Shown: positions 1 through 12,169 of the stretch, piece by piece | Numbering within the stretch: position 1 is the stretch's first letter | Layout of the letters: every line of letters starts with the position of its first letter | From: Escarpia spicata | Lineage: Eukaryota; Annelida; Polychaeta; Sabellida; Siboglinidae | NCBI GenBank assembly: GCA_963995525.1 | Contig: OZ023213.1 | Coordinates: forward strand, 19,945,680-20,009,679 | Reading direction: 5' to 3' | DNA: 64,000 nt | Program-made: the position numbers and the translations under genes | The notes under the pieces: generated by a model | Told to the model about the DNA's origin: nothing | Databases searched by the model: none | Seen by the model: only the letters and a program-made list of their open reading frames with translations

Positions 1-100
1 CAGCTGCCATCCTTAATGTTTCAGGTGTTCATGAAGGTAGATTATGTGACCCAGGTAAATGTCTGAACTTGACACTATCTGTTGAAGTTAAATAAATGTG
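1..100 (+). repeat. Edge of dispersed duplicated block
   Basis: This stretch closely matches 38608-38705 and, in its first 35 bases, 33711-33750. In the two longer copies it runs straight into a (GT)n tract. It is the right-hand end of the duplicated block described as copy D, so a further copy of that block probably lies just outside the window. No coding potential is visible. Confidence 0.75.
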
Positions 101-150
101 TATGTATGTGCATGTGTGTGTGTCTGTGTGCGTGCGTGCGTGTGACTGTT

Positions 151-325
<175 letters not shown>

Positions 326-342
326 GCATCTTGGGGAATGTA

Positions 343-430
343 TAACGTCGACATACAAATATGTGTTGGAGGCTGTGGCGTTGACCAAATACCAAAAACA
401 TAGGTAGTACACAGGACAGTGTGTGTGCGT
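343..430 (+). repeat. Arm of a long-distance inverted repeat
   Basis: The reverse complement of this segment is found at about 25511-25605, including the neighbouring CACG-rich simple repeat. The two arms are about 25 kb apart and are roughly 90% identical by eye. They belong to the same dispersed repeat family inserted in opposite orientations. Confidence 0.75.
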
Positions 431-499
431 GTGTGCGTGTGTGCGTGTGTGCGTGTGTGCGTGCTCGTATGCGTGTGCGTACGCGCGTGTGTTTTGCGA

Positions 500-504
<5 letters not shown>

Positions 505-540
<36 letters not shown>

Positions 541-760
541 CCTGTTTGTCGCGACTTACTCTGCTTTCTTTCGTGCGTTAACATCGTCTCATCTTGTATA
601 AGGCCTTACATCCTCCCTCGTACTTCCTGGCGTATCCATCCACCTGTTGACAACTTTAATACTGTTGACTGATTCTGAGACTGTCCAACCCTTTTGTCTT
701 GATGCGCCGTTGAACTTGGTTATTAATGGAAAGGAAGTTACCATGTTATTATTATTGTTC
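505..760 (+). mobile_element. (TA)n plus 3'-tail of an L2/CR1-type LINE
   Basis: A (TA)n tract at 505-535 is followed by sequence that is nearly the same as 41000-41240. From about 640 to 755 it also matches the 3' untranslated tail of the large LINE that ends at 55915: the same order of a CTGTTGACAACT block, a CCAACC-CTTTTGT block, GATGCGCC, and a terminal ATT-rich run. This is therefore a 5'-truncated relative of that LINE family, with no coding sequence left. Confidence 0.7.
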
Positions 761-864
761 CTATCTATATATGCACTATATCAATAACTATTCCGCCAGA
801 GAAGAAACATAAATATCGAGATAGCCTTGTGTTCCTGGGTGGAGCGGTGTGCGGAGAGGTCGGT

Positions 865-1185
865 TCAGAATAGTGCTAGTTCGATACTCAATATATCGAA
901 GTATAGCGATACTTGTGAAAGTTCGATACCGATATGTTGTGGTATCGTGATACTTCGATATATCGGATATCGAACTGCAAATAGTGCTTGTTTGATACTT
1001 CGATCCCGTCGATCCCGGTCAATACCGTCAATACCGTCGATACCGTCGATACCGTCGATACCGTCGATACCGTCGATACCTTCAATATATCGACTCCATT
1101 CGATGTCTACGAAGTCGAAGTTACGGATATGATATGGGACCTACGCCGACGCCACTACGTTTACGGGCTTCACTTGCCGCGGAAA
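865..1185 (+). repeat. TCGATA-rich repeat with 9-bp tandem array
   Basis: Dense ATCGATA/TATCGAT words form many short inverted repeats. At about 1008-1083 the unit CGATACCGT is repeated about eight times with few changes. The flanks match 41340-41515, but that copy lacks the 9-bp array, so the array expanded (or was lost) after the duplication. Confidence 0.8.
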
Positions 1186-1500
1186 CTCCGGACAGTAGCG
1201 TCACGGATGTCTTTTGGCTGGTTGACATTGAATGACGTCAGTATACTTAGGGAGATCACCAAATCGGCGCCGTTGATTGGTTATACGAAGTAGAAAAAAC
1301 GACGTAGAAAAACACCTTGCAAATTGAAAATAAAGATCTCGAATTTCGACAATTTTTCCTAATAATAATAAGGAGGCAGACTAGTGGACATACACTGTGA
1401 TGTGCCCTGACATGCTAACTGATGCGATATTTGTCCCTGAAAATGTATTCTGAAGCCGACGGCTGCGTAGTGGAGTGAACGGCAACCTAAAGAATGTGGT
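1186..1500. other. No feature recognised
   Basis: AT-rich, with stops in all frames and no similarity to other parts of the window that I could see. Confidence 0.5.
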
Positions 1501-1543
1501 TTAACAACACTATAGACCAGGAGATTGAGAGGAGATGAAATAA

Positions 1544-1880
1544 ATGTTTAAAATATTGAATGGTTATGAAAATATTGATAGAAATATTTTTTTCTCAGTT
1601 AAGAAAGATAGAAGGACCAGAGGACATGAAGTTACATTAGTAAAGGATCAGTGTGGATAAGATATAAGAAAATTCTCATTCTCACAAAGTAGTGTAAATG
1701 ATTGGAACAGATTATCTCCTGATAATGTTAAACATTAAATCGACACATACCTTAAAAGGGCGGGATACACGTAGATAACAATTATTGGACTCTCGATGAG
1801 CCAAACAGCTTCCTTGTCCAACTACCATCTAGAGTTAATTATCTGGATGGCAATCTTGTTAAATCTTGTTATTTTCGCCC
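1544..1880 (+). mobile_element. CR1/L2-like LINE, C-terminus and 3'UTR
   Basis: Reading from 1544 gives MFKILNGYENIDRN, then TRGHEVTL, DIRKFSFSQ, WNRLSPDN and IDTYLKRAGYT before a stop at 1772-1774. This is the conserved end of reverse-transcriptase proteins from APE-type non-LTR retrotransposons (F-K-I-L-N-G-Y-E-N, RTRGH, W-N-LP, FKN-LD). Two internal stops, at about 1661 and 1736, show that it is dead. The 3'UTR that follows is shared with 13890-13990. Confidence 0.8.
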
Positions 1881-3012
1881 AGCCGCAGGTCGCGCATGAC
1901 GCAATTTTGGCGGCAACAAACGTAATGTTACTTTCAAGGACGGTACCTAATTCAAAAATAAATTTATAATGCGATGTTGACCAAGTTCATCAGTTTAGTT
2001 TGCTGGTTGGTTAGTTTAAGAAATGAGCCACAAAATGAGAAGGTTGACATAATATATTTCACAAATTGGCATAATTCTGCTTCATGGCGCGACATGTTGC
2101 GTTTTAATAGATTCGCGTGACGGTATTACCACACAATTATACAAAACGAGATTATTATCCAAGATACGTATTCAGTTGTTATGCCTTTGTTTTCTGAAAA
2201 AGAATGGTGTACAACATAAAATTAACCTCCTCATGGAGAACATTTCTTGTGAATAGTAAAGTCACAAGTCAACTCACAATTTGATTTGTTGGAAAATCTT
2301 TTGTCATATGCCGGCCCACATTGTTACCAAACGTCAAATTGGCCAATAGAGATAGTTTGTTTGAATCTGCTTTCTAGTGATATCACATTTAAAAGTGCAA
2401 AGGGAAATAATAATGTTACGTCCATTTAAAATAAAGACCTGTCGTTTTCTGATGCTGATAAAATGATGTTTTTTTTATTTTTTATGGTCAGGAACTGGCT
2501 GTATCTCCTCTGCACAAGCTTCAGTGTAAATGGGTTAAAATCACGCATTAGTATTTGTGAATCTAGTTTCGAAATGTTAATATTATAAGAAAGTATTCAA
2601 ACGCAACAAAATAGCCTCGACTACCCAGACTTCGTTCGGTGGCACTATCTTTTGATGTTTGGTGGCGCCACTATTTGCTGTTTTTTATTTTTTAGTTGCA
2701 ATCATAATACATATATTTTCTCTTTAAATTAGAAACGTGCAATCATTTTATTTGTAAAAACAATCTATCTCGTAGAAATCAGGTATCGAACCAGCACTAT
2801 TTCAGAGACTGACATTCGCTGGAGAAAATAAGCTGCGAACAAATGATGGAAAAGACATTCACGCACGCATACACGCACGTATACACGCACATACGCACAC
2901 ACGCAAGGATGCATGCACGAACGCACGCGCGTGCAGACGCACATATATTGGATGCACACATGAAACTTGCTTAGTTCATGCGAAACAACAGCCTTCCTAT
3001 ATCGTCTTAGAG
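1881..3012. other. Intergenic; CA/CG-rich patch only
   Basis: No gene is recognised. The one structured patch is an imperfect ACGCACGCATAC-type simple repeat at about 2862-2950. Confidence 0.6.
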
Positions 3013-3014
3013 TC

Positions 3015-3330
3015 GATGGCGATGACGGAGCGCCAACAAAAGAAAATCCGCGTTTGCAAAAAATATTTGAATTCGGAGAAGAATTACACGATCAAAGAGC
3101 ATAGACAAGCGATGAATATAGAAACTAAAAGAGGATGTTAGTATGAAACAGAATTTCAGGATGTAATTGTTGAGGAATCGTGGGGAGGACATATTGAACA
3201 AATATAAGAGAATGACGTTTAACGAAGATGGCGTACTTAGGTGGATGGAAATACTGTCAAGAAAGATTTGGCTGGATTGGGAGGCGTACTAAGAACGATA
3301 AGTGGGGACTGTAGAGAGTCTACATTAATG
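3015..3330 (+). mobile_element. Possible LINE C-terminal remnant
   Basis: Pieces resembling the RR-GHIE...G-RWM-L tail of non-LTR reverse transcriptases can be read across 3170-3290 (GEDILNKY, then RWMEILSRKIW). A related stretch lies at 43690-43930, with a similar order of words (AACAAAAGAAA, ATTTGAATTC-like, TATTGAACAAATA). No continuous frame remains, so this could instead be a non-coding repeat shared by the two sites. Confidence 0.35.
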
Positions 3331-3512
3331 TTGTCATATATACTTTTACCCATTGAGCAACAAATGAATGGCACATCTATTACCATTGCAGTAGTTCGAA
3401 CTGTTTACATAATTTCAGTGGCGCCACGTGTGGATTTGAAAACAGTAAAAAAATCAAAATTATGACCTTTGTGGTTCTTTCAAATACATCGCCCATTAAT
3501 AGCCCGACGAAG

Positions 3513-3572
3513 CGAATGAACACTGGAAGAGGCGAATGAATACAGTAAGAGGCGAATTAATACAGTAAGAGG
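3513..3572 (+). repeat. Left fragment of 20-bp minisatellite
   Basis: Three units of the CGAATGAATACAGTAAGAGG type lie directly against the LINE tail at 3573. The remaining units of the same array resume at about 6718, so the array was split by the LINE. Confidence 0.9.
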
Positions 3573-6500
3573 CGAATAAATAAATAAATAATAAATAAAA
3601 GTACTTATATAGCGCCCAATCAATTAAAATTGCCCTCGGGCGCTTTACATACATGCACACGTATATAATAGTATATTACATAAAAAGAAATGCTAATTAA
3701 GAAATAAATATGTAAACAATATAACATTAACTTAAATATAGTTACTAAAAAAGAGAGATCATTAAAAAAGCGTTTACATAAATTAAGACATTTATAAAAA
3801 CTACTAGAAATACATTCATTTATACAAGAAGAATAATCATAAATATGTTAAGAAACTAATTTTAAAAAAAACATTTATCAATAGAAAGCACATAAAATGT
3901 CCTAGTCGGTGAATTATAAAAACGCTTGTTTAAATAGGTGAGTCTTCAAAAGTATTTTAAACACTTGTAATGATGTTGCTGTCCTGTGCGTAGGAGGCAA
4001 ATTGTTCCATAGAACCGCCGAGCAAACCGCGAAACGGTGATCACCATGAGTAACAGTTTGTGAGGTCGGTACGAACAAAAGGCGAGGCTGTGAGGTAGAT
4101 CGTAGAGTTCTGTTGATGGGACGGTAGCCAATTAACTCACTTATGTAGTCCGGCGCAAGACCATTCAAGGCACAATACGTAAACACCAGCACTTTGTAGG
4201 TCGGTCTCAAATGAACGGGTAGCCAGTGTAAACGCTGCAACACGGGCGTGATGCGTTCGTATTTCCTCGTGCGAGTAATTAGGCGAGCGGCACAGTTCTG
4301 CACCCTTTGTAGACGTTGCATCACCGTGTGTGGGAGACCATAAAGAAGTGCATTCCCATAATCTAAACGGGATGTCACTAGTGCGTGATGTCTTGCATGA
4401 TTCTTCCGTCAGATGTGGCCGAATTCGCCCAATGTTTCTAATATGATAGTAGCAGCTTTTCACAGTGTTGGCAATCTGCTGTTCCATTTTCAGGTTGCTA
4501 TCAAATAGCACACACAAACTGCGCACGCACGATGATGGTTGAATTCGATGGCCGGCTACTGTGATGTATACATTGACAGGCAGACTGCCGCGTTTCTTCG
4601 CTGGAGAAAAAACGATCGCCTCGGATTTCTCTGTGTTTAATTTTAACTTGTTTCTAGTCAACCATGCAGCCACTTCCGCAACACACAATTCCACCTTAGC
4701 CAGTACCGCCACAATGGATTAATCTCGTTCAACCGTGAGGTAGATTTGAATGTCATCGGCATAACAGTGATACTCCATGCCGTGTTTAGCAACAATATCT
4801 CCGATAGGTTTGGTGTACATGCAATACAAAGTAGGGCCCAACACCGACCCTTGGGGGACGCCACACGCCAAGATTGACTCAACCGACTCGGCACTTCCCA
4901 CAGCCACTTTCTGATACCGTTCGCTAATATATGATTTCAGCCACGCAAGCGCCTTATCGGTGATACCGAATGAGTGTTCAAGTCGAGTCATCAACAACTC
5001 ATGATCGACTGTATCAAACGCGGACGACAAATCAAGCATCACGAGAATTGTTGTACATTTCCTATCCAGTGTCGCGGCAATGTCATTCTTGACACGGAGA
5101 AGAGCTGTTTCTGTGGAGTGGCCACGACGGTATGCAGACTGAAAAGGGTCGTGCAGAGCATGTTCATCAACGTGCGTGCTAATTTTTTTGCAACGACTTT
5201 CTCAACCAATTTCGACACAAATGGCAAGTTCGACACTGGCCGGTAGTTGCTCAAAATGTCTTTATCCAGCGTAGGTTTTTTCAGGAGTGGTTTAACGATT
5301 GCATGCTTGAAGTCAGCAGGTACATTTGTTGAGGTGAGAGAGGCATTTATCGTTGCGGTGATTAGTGGAACTAACTCATTGCGAACATTGTTTTAGCAGC
5401 CACGTCGGTACTGGATCTAATTCACACGACTTAACTGGAACGGATGCAACTAATCGTTCAACGTCCGATTCAGTGACTGTCTCAAAGCAGACTAGTGGGA
5501 CACCACTGAATGCCGCGTCGTTGCTCATAGCAGCCAACGTAATGTCCGAACGATCCTCACCGTAGTCGACGATGTATTTTCTGATGTTAGAAACTTTCTC
5601 AATAAAGTGATCACCAAAGCGTTGCGCCATGTCCACCGGACACACATACGATGGCATTGTCGTTATGCCATTATTGCCCATGTGGTTTCTTGTGATACAA
5701 AATAGTTGTTTTTGGTCATTTTTGCAGTTGGCGATCTTAGCTGTGTAGACGTTGTGAAGCCGTTTCGTTTAGACGGTGGCGGGCGGTATATAACACCCAA
5801 TCTGAACTTGGCGCCACGTGTCGTAATATAATAGTCGGCATGTTCAAAATGGGTAAATTTAGGCCTATTATGACTTGATGGCACATTCTCAACTTTCATG
5901 CCGGACTTATACATTAAGCCCACTCCACCACCGCGCTTCTGGGCAGGTTTTGTAGCGAGAGGTATGTTGAAATGTGTAGCCAGATGGCACAAGTTCTTTT
6001 ATCACCTGATTGTCAGTGTCTGTTCCAAGCCAGGTTTCTGTCAACGCTAATACGTCGATGTCCCTGGAAATTACCAGGTCTGCCAGCGACAAAGCTTTAT
6101 TTTGAACTGACCGAGCGTTGAGACAACACATCGTCAGTGGAACGTCACATGCATGATGTTTAATGCAGTGTAAATTTACTAGATGGGCTGCATTATTTGC
6201 TCTGGCAACATTTGCAGCTCGTGTAGCATACTCCAAATGGTCAGTAATCCGCGTTGGGATCGCGCGCTGTTTGCGCGTGCCCCCTCGTTTGCCACGCAAG
6301 GTTGGACGTGTCGCAGACAGTCCTAAACGTCTTATTAAGGAATATGTCGCATCCGGCAATCGGGGAGTGACACCCCTGGAGCAAGGCCAAAGAGCCCGAA
6401 TGAAGCACATCGTCGCACAATTACAGCCTGCCAAGTTATGTAGCTCACGGGCGTTGTCGACCACCAACATCGTCAACGTCACGGATGGCTGACGGCATTC

Positions 6501-6715
6501 ATTTATAACATTTAAAAATCATAGATAACGTACACTGTCTTGACGTATAAAAAGAGTACCGTGAGAATCATAATGATTCTCACTACAATGATTCAATCAT
6601 TGTAGTTTCACGAACAAACAATGGTATTTGTAATCCTCAGTGCAGCGTAAATCCATTGAAAAACACGATAATTTCCAGAGAACAATTTGGCCTGCTGCCT
6701 GTTAGGCGCTACCAG
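3573..6715 (-). mobile_element. L2-like non-LTR retrotransposon, decayed
   Basis: On the minus strand the domains appear in the order of an APE-type LINE. The endonuclease is at about 6170-5760: CCLNARSVQNKA, LTETWLG, GGGVGLMY, VIYRPP. The reverse transcriptase is at about 5680-4720: SNYRPVSNLPF, DLSSAFDTVDH, GVPQGSVLGP, YADDIQIY. The C-terminal region is at about 4710-3914: SRLDYGNALLYG, LHWLPV, RAF-like and WNNLP. The 3' end carries the GGGCGCTATATAAGTACTTT signature of L2/CR1 tails and a (TTTA)n run at 3573-3600. Frameshifts near 5950, 5680, 5130, 4715 and 4380, plus loss of the distal endonuclease, make it inactive. It sits inside the 20-bp minisatellite. Confidence 0.88.
6561..6605. other. 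Two back-to-back perfect hairpins
   Basis: Positions 6561-6570 pair perfectly with 6574-6583 (10-bp stem, 3-nt loop). Positions 6583-6593 pair perfectly with 6595-6605 (11-bp stem, 1-nt loop). The two stems share one base. They lie in the 5' leader of the minus-strand LINE, about 100 bases upstream of its first recognisable coding sequence. Confidence 0.85.
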
Positions 6716-7651
6716 TCAAATGAATGAATGTAGTAAGAGGCGAGTGAATACAGAAAGAGGCGAATGAATACAGTAAGAGGCGAATGAATACAGTAAGAGG
6801 CGAATTAATTCAGAAAGAGGCGAATGAATACAGAAACAGGCGAATGAATACAGAAAGAGGCGAATGAATACAGAAAGAGGCGAATGAATACAGAAAGAGG
6901 CGAATGAATACAGAAAGAGGCGAATGAATACAGTAAGAGGCGAATGAATACAGAAAGAGGCGAATGAATACAGAAAGAGGCGAATGAATACAGTAAGAGG
7001 CGAATGAATCCAGAAAGAGGCGAGTGAATACAGAAAGAGGCGAATGAATACAGAAAGAGGCGAATGAATACAGTAAGAGGCGAATGAATACAGTAAGAGG
7101 CGAGTGAATACAGAAAGAGGCGAATGAATACAGTAAGAGGCGAATGAATACTGTAAGAGGCGAATTAATACAGAAAGAGGCGAATAAATACAGAAAGAGG
7201 CGAATGAATACAGAAAGAGGCGAATGAATACAGAAAGAGGCGAATGAATACAGTAAGAGGCGAATGAATACAGTAAGAGGCCAGTGAATACAGAAACAGG
7301 CGAATGAATACAGTAAGAGGCGAGTGAATACTGTAAGAGGCGAATGAATACAGAAAGAGGCGAATGAATACAGAAAGAGGCGAATGAATACAGAAAGAGG
7401 CGAATGAATACAGAAAGTGGCGAGTGAATACAGAAAGAGGCGAATGAATACACTAAGACGCGAATGAATACAGTAAGAGGCGAATGAATACAGTAAGAGG
7501 CGAGTGAATACAGAAAGAGGCGAATGAATGAATACAGTAAGAGGCGAATGAATACAGTAAGAGGCGAATGAATACGGAAAGAGGCGAATAAATACAGAAA
7601 GAGGCGAATGAATACAGAAAGAGGCGAATGAATACACTAAGAGGCGAGTGA
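6716..7651. repeat. 20-bp minisatellite, about 46 units
   Basis: The consensus is CGAATGAATACAGAAAGAGG, with a recurring A/T change at the AGAAAG/AGTAAG position and occasional CGAGTG starts. The period is exactly 20 bases with no indels from about 6720 to 7520. After that a 4-base insertion shifts the phase. Because three units make 60 bases, all minus-strand frames stay open and encode an SPLSVFIRLF-type repeat; this is a by-product and not evidence of a protein. Confidence 0.97.
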
Positions 7652-7679
7652 ACCTCGTCGTCCTCGAGGAGACAGACAA

Positions 7680-8774
7680 TCTTCAAAAGATTGCGTATTT
7701 ATTTATTTGATCTGCAACAATAAAATGGATATATTTTAGTCGCGAAATTATGAAATGGAGTTTTTTACCTTTTGGGATTCCACATATCATAGACTTTAAT
7801 ACGACACTTCTCTCTTTGAAATAACTTCAGTTGATTTTGATTGATTGCAAACATTTAAGCTATCATGTAGAAAACTACTTTTTTTAGAAACGAGGTAAGC
7901 TTCACTCATATATAGTGTCTTGTGCAACCAATAATTGTGTTGTATATGACACATTAACGCCACACTGCTGGGCCCTGTTTTGTATGCGCGTTGTATCCTA
8001 TGAAGAATATATGTAATTTATACGATAAGATCACGCTGACAGTTTCTCCTCCCTGGTGCCAAGGTCCACTCTCTTCCTTCAATGTTCCTTCCTTTCCTCA
8101 GACCACTGAACTCTGATCTACCAATTGGCGATGCATTTCAGAACACGTAAGTAGATAAGTATAGATAAGTATAGTTAATTACTTACGTTTGAGTACTGCA
8201 TAATAATTTTTTCCCTATACTTATGCCTTTCAACCTATCCGAGAACGATGACAATTATTCATGAATAACACTCGTGGTCAGTGAAAGCAGAAATTAAATG
8301 GTCATCTTAACCAGTTGAAGGTAAAATTATGTAATGCAGAAATTATATATCTTGGACTCACTGAATAGTGGCAAATCAGTTACTAGTCGTCATTTATATT
8401 ATGCATTTGCTATTTGAATAATTGAATAATGAACTATATTTTGCCAAAATCAATATTACGATATTTTGCTTAACTGATTAGTCAAATTGTTGGTTAAAAG
8501 GAAGCACTCTGTTCCTAGTTTCCCTTTATTAATTAATGTAATGTTCTTAAGACAACGTTCGCAATTTTGCAGAGAAGCCCGCGGAGCATGTTCAAGTGGT
8601 AAACAAAACATCCAGTTTCAAGACAAGCTTTATTGGCAATAAACCGACGCAGGCTGAGTTAATTGCAATACTCTATGATGCTAAACAATCCCATTTTCCA
8701 ACGTTTAATAATAATAAAATAATAATAGTAATAATCAATAATAACTGTAAACTCCTACAACGCATATATCACTA
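7680..8774. other. No feature recognised
   Basis: AT-rich unique-looking DNA with short ATAATA runs near 8710. No open frame of note, no RNA gene and no repeat shared with the rest of the window. Confidence 0.5.
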
Positions 8775-9604
8775 GGAATATAATTTGCAACTTGATATTA
8801 GTCTGACCACCGATTAAGGCGACTGCGCACAAACAGAACATAATTATGATGGAATTACTCGCAATCAACTATTTATGAATTATGTGTATCATATAACGAT
8901 GTATTCAGAATGCTCCTGCAATAACATACGTATTGCAATGTATCTCATATATTGGCTTGCTATAATCACAGTATAACGCATCACATTGCCAAGATGTCAC
9001 ATTTATATATGCGCCCACGTCACATACACTACTCTGTGCAAAGCAACGATACAAGACGAATATTTACTGAAACAGGCCAACTTAATAGAATTTATTCACT
9101 AACACATGTTAAACAACGCAATATATACATACATCAATGCACAGCAAGCATGCCCGCCCCAACAATATTGTTAAGTAATACATACAATTTCTACGCATAT
9201 AACTTCTGTGACATCTAATTACTAATTAATTAGTAGTCTCACTATTAGTTATAACAATATTCTTTAGTTGTCTCAACTAGTAAATATATTCTTACAGGCT
9301 AGTATTTACAATTCACACCGTATCGGCGGGGGCTACGCCCCCTTCCTGCTTATAGTTGTATCCCTACTTTGTTCACCGCTGTTCAGAACTGTTTACGCCA
9401 CTACACGTCACAAACGTACGTGTCTACGTTTTTGTTCAGATTTAAAAACAATAAAATTCGCTTTCTGTCATACTCAGCAATGACCTACTTTGGCAGTCTC
9501 GCATTAGAGAGCATCGGGTAATGATGTTGTACGTTCACAACAACTTTTGATAAAGTACTACGACCAATTATTATATGTATCATGTATGTCAATAGATCGT
9601 TGTT

Positions 9605-9652
9605 CTTATGTGTGCCTGAAATAAAGTGTTGAAATGAATTGAATTGAAGTAG
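9605..9652 (+). other. Retroelement-like 3' tail, AATAAA plus (GAATT)n
   Basis: A CCTGAAATAAAGTGTTGAAA stretch runs into AATTGAATTG repeats. The same tail occurs at 29140-29185 and, in inverted form, near 63925-63960. It looks like a polyadenylation signal plus the short tandem tail of a non-LTR element. No coding part is recognised upstream. Confidence 0.5.
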
Positions 9653-10701
9653 AGGTTTGGTTTGGCAGCTGTTGTATCATTGTGCTCTTGAGACACCAAT
9701 TGAGTGAATTAGTAAAACGAATGTGTACAGCCTATTCGTTTCATTGTTCTCTGCAGCGGTCCTGATATCAGCCTGCCTGACATTTTGTATTACTAATGAA
9801 ACTACATTCAAGACAATTAATTTGTGTGTGTCCCAGTTTGACATTTTAAATGATCGACTAGGCCCTCAATACCACAGGTAATGTAATTACGCTTTATTGG
9901 ATGCGGCATTGAGTAAACAAATACCTTGCTCTTCAATTTGTAACAACACAACCCAGTCTGCCTGCAAACGGATACCAAAAAGGCGATAAATTGAACGTTT
10001 ACTAGAAATTCATTGATATCCATTGGTTGAAATAGATTTCTCCGGGCATACTTGAACCTAAAATATATTCATATTAATTTATTACTATACAATGATTGAA
10101 TTAAATACATGACAGAAATGGCCTTTATAACCATAGAATACTAGCAGAATCTACAATAATTATTACCCATGTTATTCCTGGCATAATATGTAACTAATGA
10201 CGGAATTATATTGTGCCTACCTTAATACCATCAACAACGGATAGTTGCAATAAAACGTTACGCACGAGAGAGGAAACAAGAACCTTGGATGAGGACACGT
10301 GGGGCTATTAGCTAAAACTTTAAAGGCCAACATACTTATGATAGTGAAGCAAACTTATATAGCTATTTATGTTGAATACCTGCAGTACGCCTACCACGTC
10401 TGGTGTGTGACCTTCGCGAACAACTGCCAATATTGCACACACTGTTATGCCAGCCTCATTCTGTTCTCATCAACCAACGTTGTCGGTTACGCACGTCATA
10501 TCTGGATCGAATACAATTGCGGAGTCATGTCCGTCACAAGAATCATTCGCAGAGCAGGTTTCACGAAGGATTATTCGTAGTCACAAACACTTGTTCGCAA
10601 CGATGTCCGTTTTCTCTTATTTATTTGTGTTATGTAATCATCGTCGAACACCCGCAATAGTATAATCGAACGTTTTGTGAAACAGATCCCGATCGACGCA
10701 G

Positions 10702-11711
10702 CTAAAGAAACGTGTCTTCGACGGCATTGTCATTGCCATTCTGTGGACTGGCAATACCGCAATTGACGAACCTCACATGGGTACGTCTTCCCGTCGGCCT
10801 GCGCCTCCGTCCATCGTCTTCCAACACGCGGCACCCGCACACTGTCAGGGTCAGCACTTGTCGGAAACGTTTGTTGAAGACGGCGTAGATGATGAAGTTG
10901 ACGGCCGAGTTTAGCACAACGAGCAAGTTGGAGATGGGTCGTAGATAAAACTGGTAGCCGCCGCATTTCGTCGCCTGGTCCGATGCTAAGTTCCGCATCA
11001 ACTGGTTGATGAACGCGGGTTGGTGGCAGATGACGACGATGACGAGAACGAATGTGGCTTTATTGTCATCCTGCTGGAGACAAGTCAATATTTCCGTTCG
11101 GTTCCGTCGCCTCGCTTTCAACGCTTTGATCAGGCGAATGTTCAACACCGTCAGGGTGGATAAAGGCAGGCCCAGGAGGAATGTAAGATACATCACATTG
11201 TGGTAGACTATGTGATATAACGTATCCTTCCCGAGTTTCGTGTAGGCTATGGTTGGTGCGACAAGCCGTTGTCGTACGTGAGGTATGTGATGCGTCATTC
11301 AGCAAACTTCGGGATGTTGAACAGGACAGCGAATAGAAGCACGAAGGCCAACTGTTTCTTCGTCTTCGAAACGGTGCACAACCACAACGCCTTAAACGGG
11401 AAACACACTGCGATGTAACGGTTAACGGCGACCAGTACTACTACCCACATAGAGGCTGTCTCAGCTGTTAATAACAACGGCAGTATGTATACAATCATGT
11501 AGGGAACTACTAGAAACGATGCTGGCGTCTTGATATTGTCTTTCCAGAAGACGACGAAAGCGAGGCTGTTGCCAACGACGCCGAGAACGATGATCGTTCC
11601 CATAACGACAGTGTTGACGACGAATTCGTAGAATTCGCAGTTCCTCCATTGCAGCGATAAGTAGACATCGCCGTCCGGCTTATTCATCGAGTTGTTTGCT
11701 TCTCCTGCCAT
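10702..11711 (-). pseudogene. FMRFamide-receptor-like GPCR, broken copy A
   Basis: This is a paralogue of the intact receptor at 30396-31529. The protein starts MAGEANNSMNKPDG and keeps TM1 (VGNSLAFVVFW), TM3 (VNRYIAVCFPF), TM5 and TM7 (NSAVNFIIYAVFNKRF). Three lesions are visible. An in-frame 111-base deletion after PASFL removes TM2 and the first extracellular loop, including the conserved LALVD aspartate. A TGA appears at NIPKFAE, where the intact copy has an AGG arginine codon. A small indel follows in the second extracellular loop. In addition, four residues are missing at TM6 (VVICHQPAFINQ). It cannot make a seven-helix receptor. Confidence 0.88.
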
Positions 11712-12169
11712 CGCCGTTGCGCTCACGGAGCACTCGCTGTCCAAACTATGCAGAGAAGAGAAGACACGAAGCGGGCGACTAGAGCAAAGCGTCATAGCCC
11801 GTCGACACCAACTGACGCGGCGCGCAGCTGTGGAACTGGCAGTAGCGGACACGAGGCGTGTACACAAGACTCCGGATCAACGATCTTCACAGTTTCGTTG
11901 TCACTCAAATCCAACGGCACAAGTGTTTTATATACAAGTTACATCATCCGGGTAGAAATGACGCACACGAGTCGTATTAGAAAATCCCTACAGCCCGCGG
12001 GCCGCACTGATACGCGCGGTTGTATGTCGGCGTAATAATTTAGATCGCCTCTATACGGAAAGTGCACCAGTCCTTTCCTCGATCGGCATCCTAAGCGTCT
12101 CGACTTGTAACAACTTCAAATAGTCGAATACGAACGCCAGTGATATTGTTGGATGGATGCGTGTTTTTG

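Noticed and set aside
6716..7686. 245- and 289-residue repeat proteins on the minus strand (SPLSVFIRLF repeats)
   Set aside because: All three frames are open only because the 20-bp unit lacks stops in any phase; no start context, splice site or non-repeat domain supports a gene.
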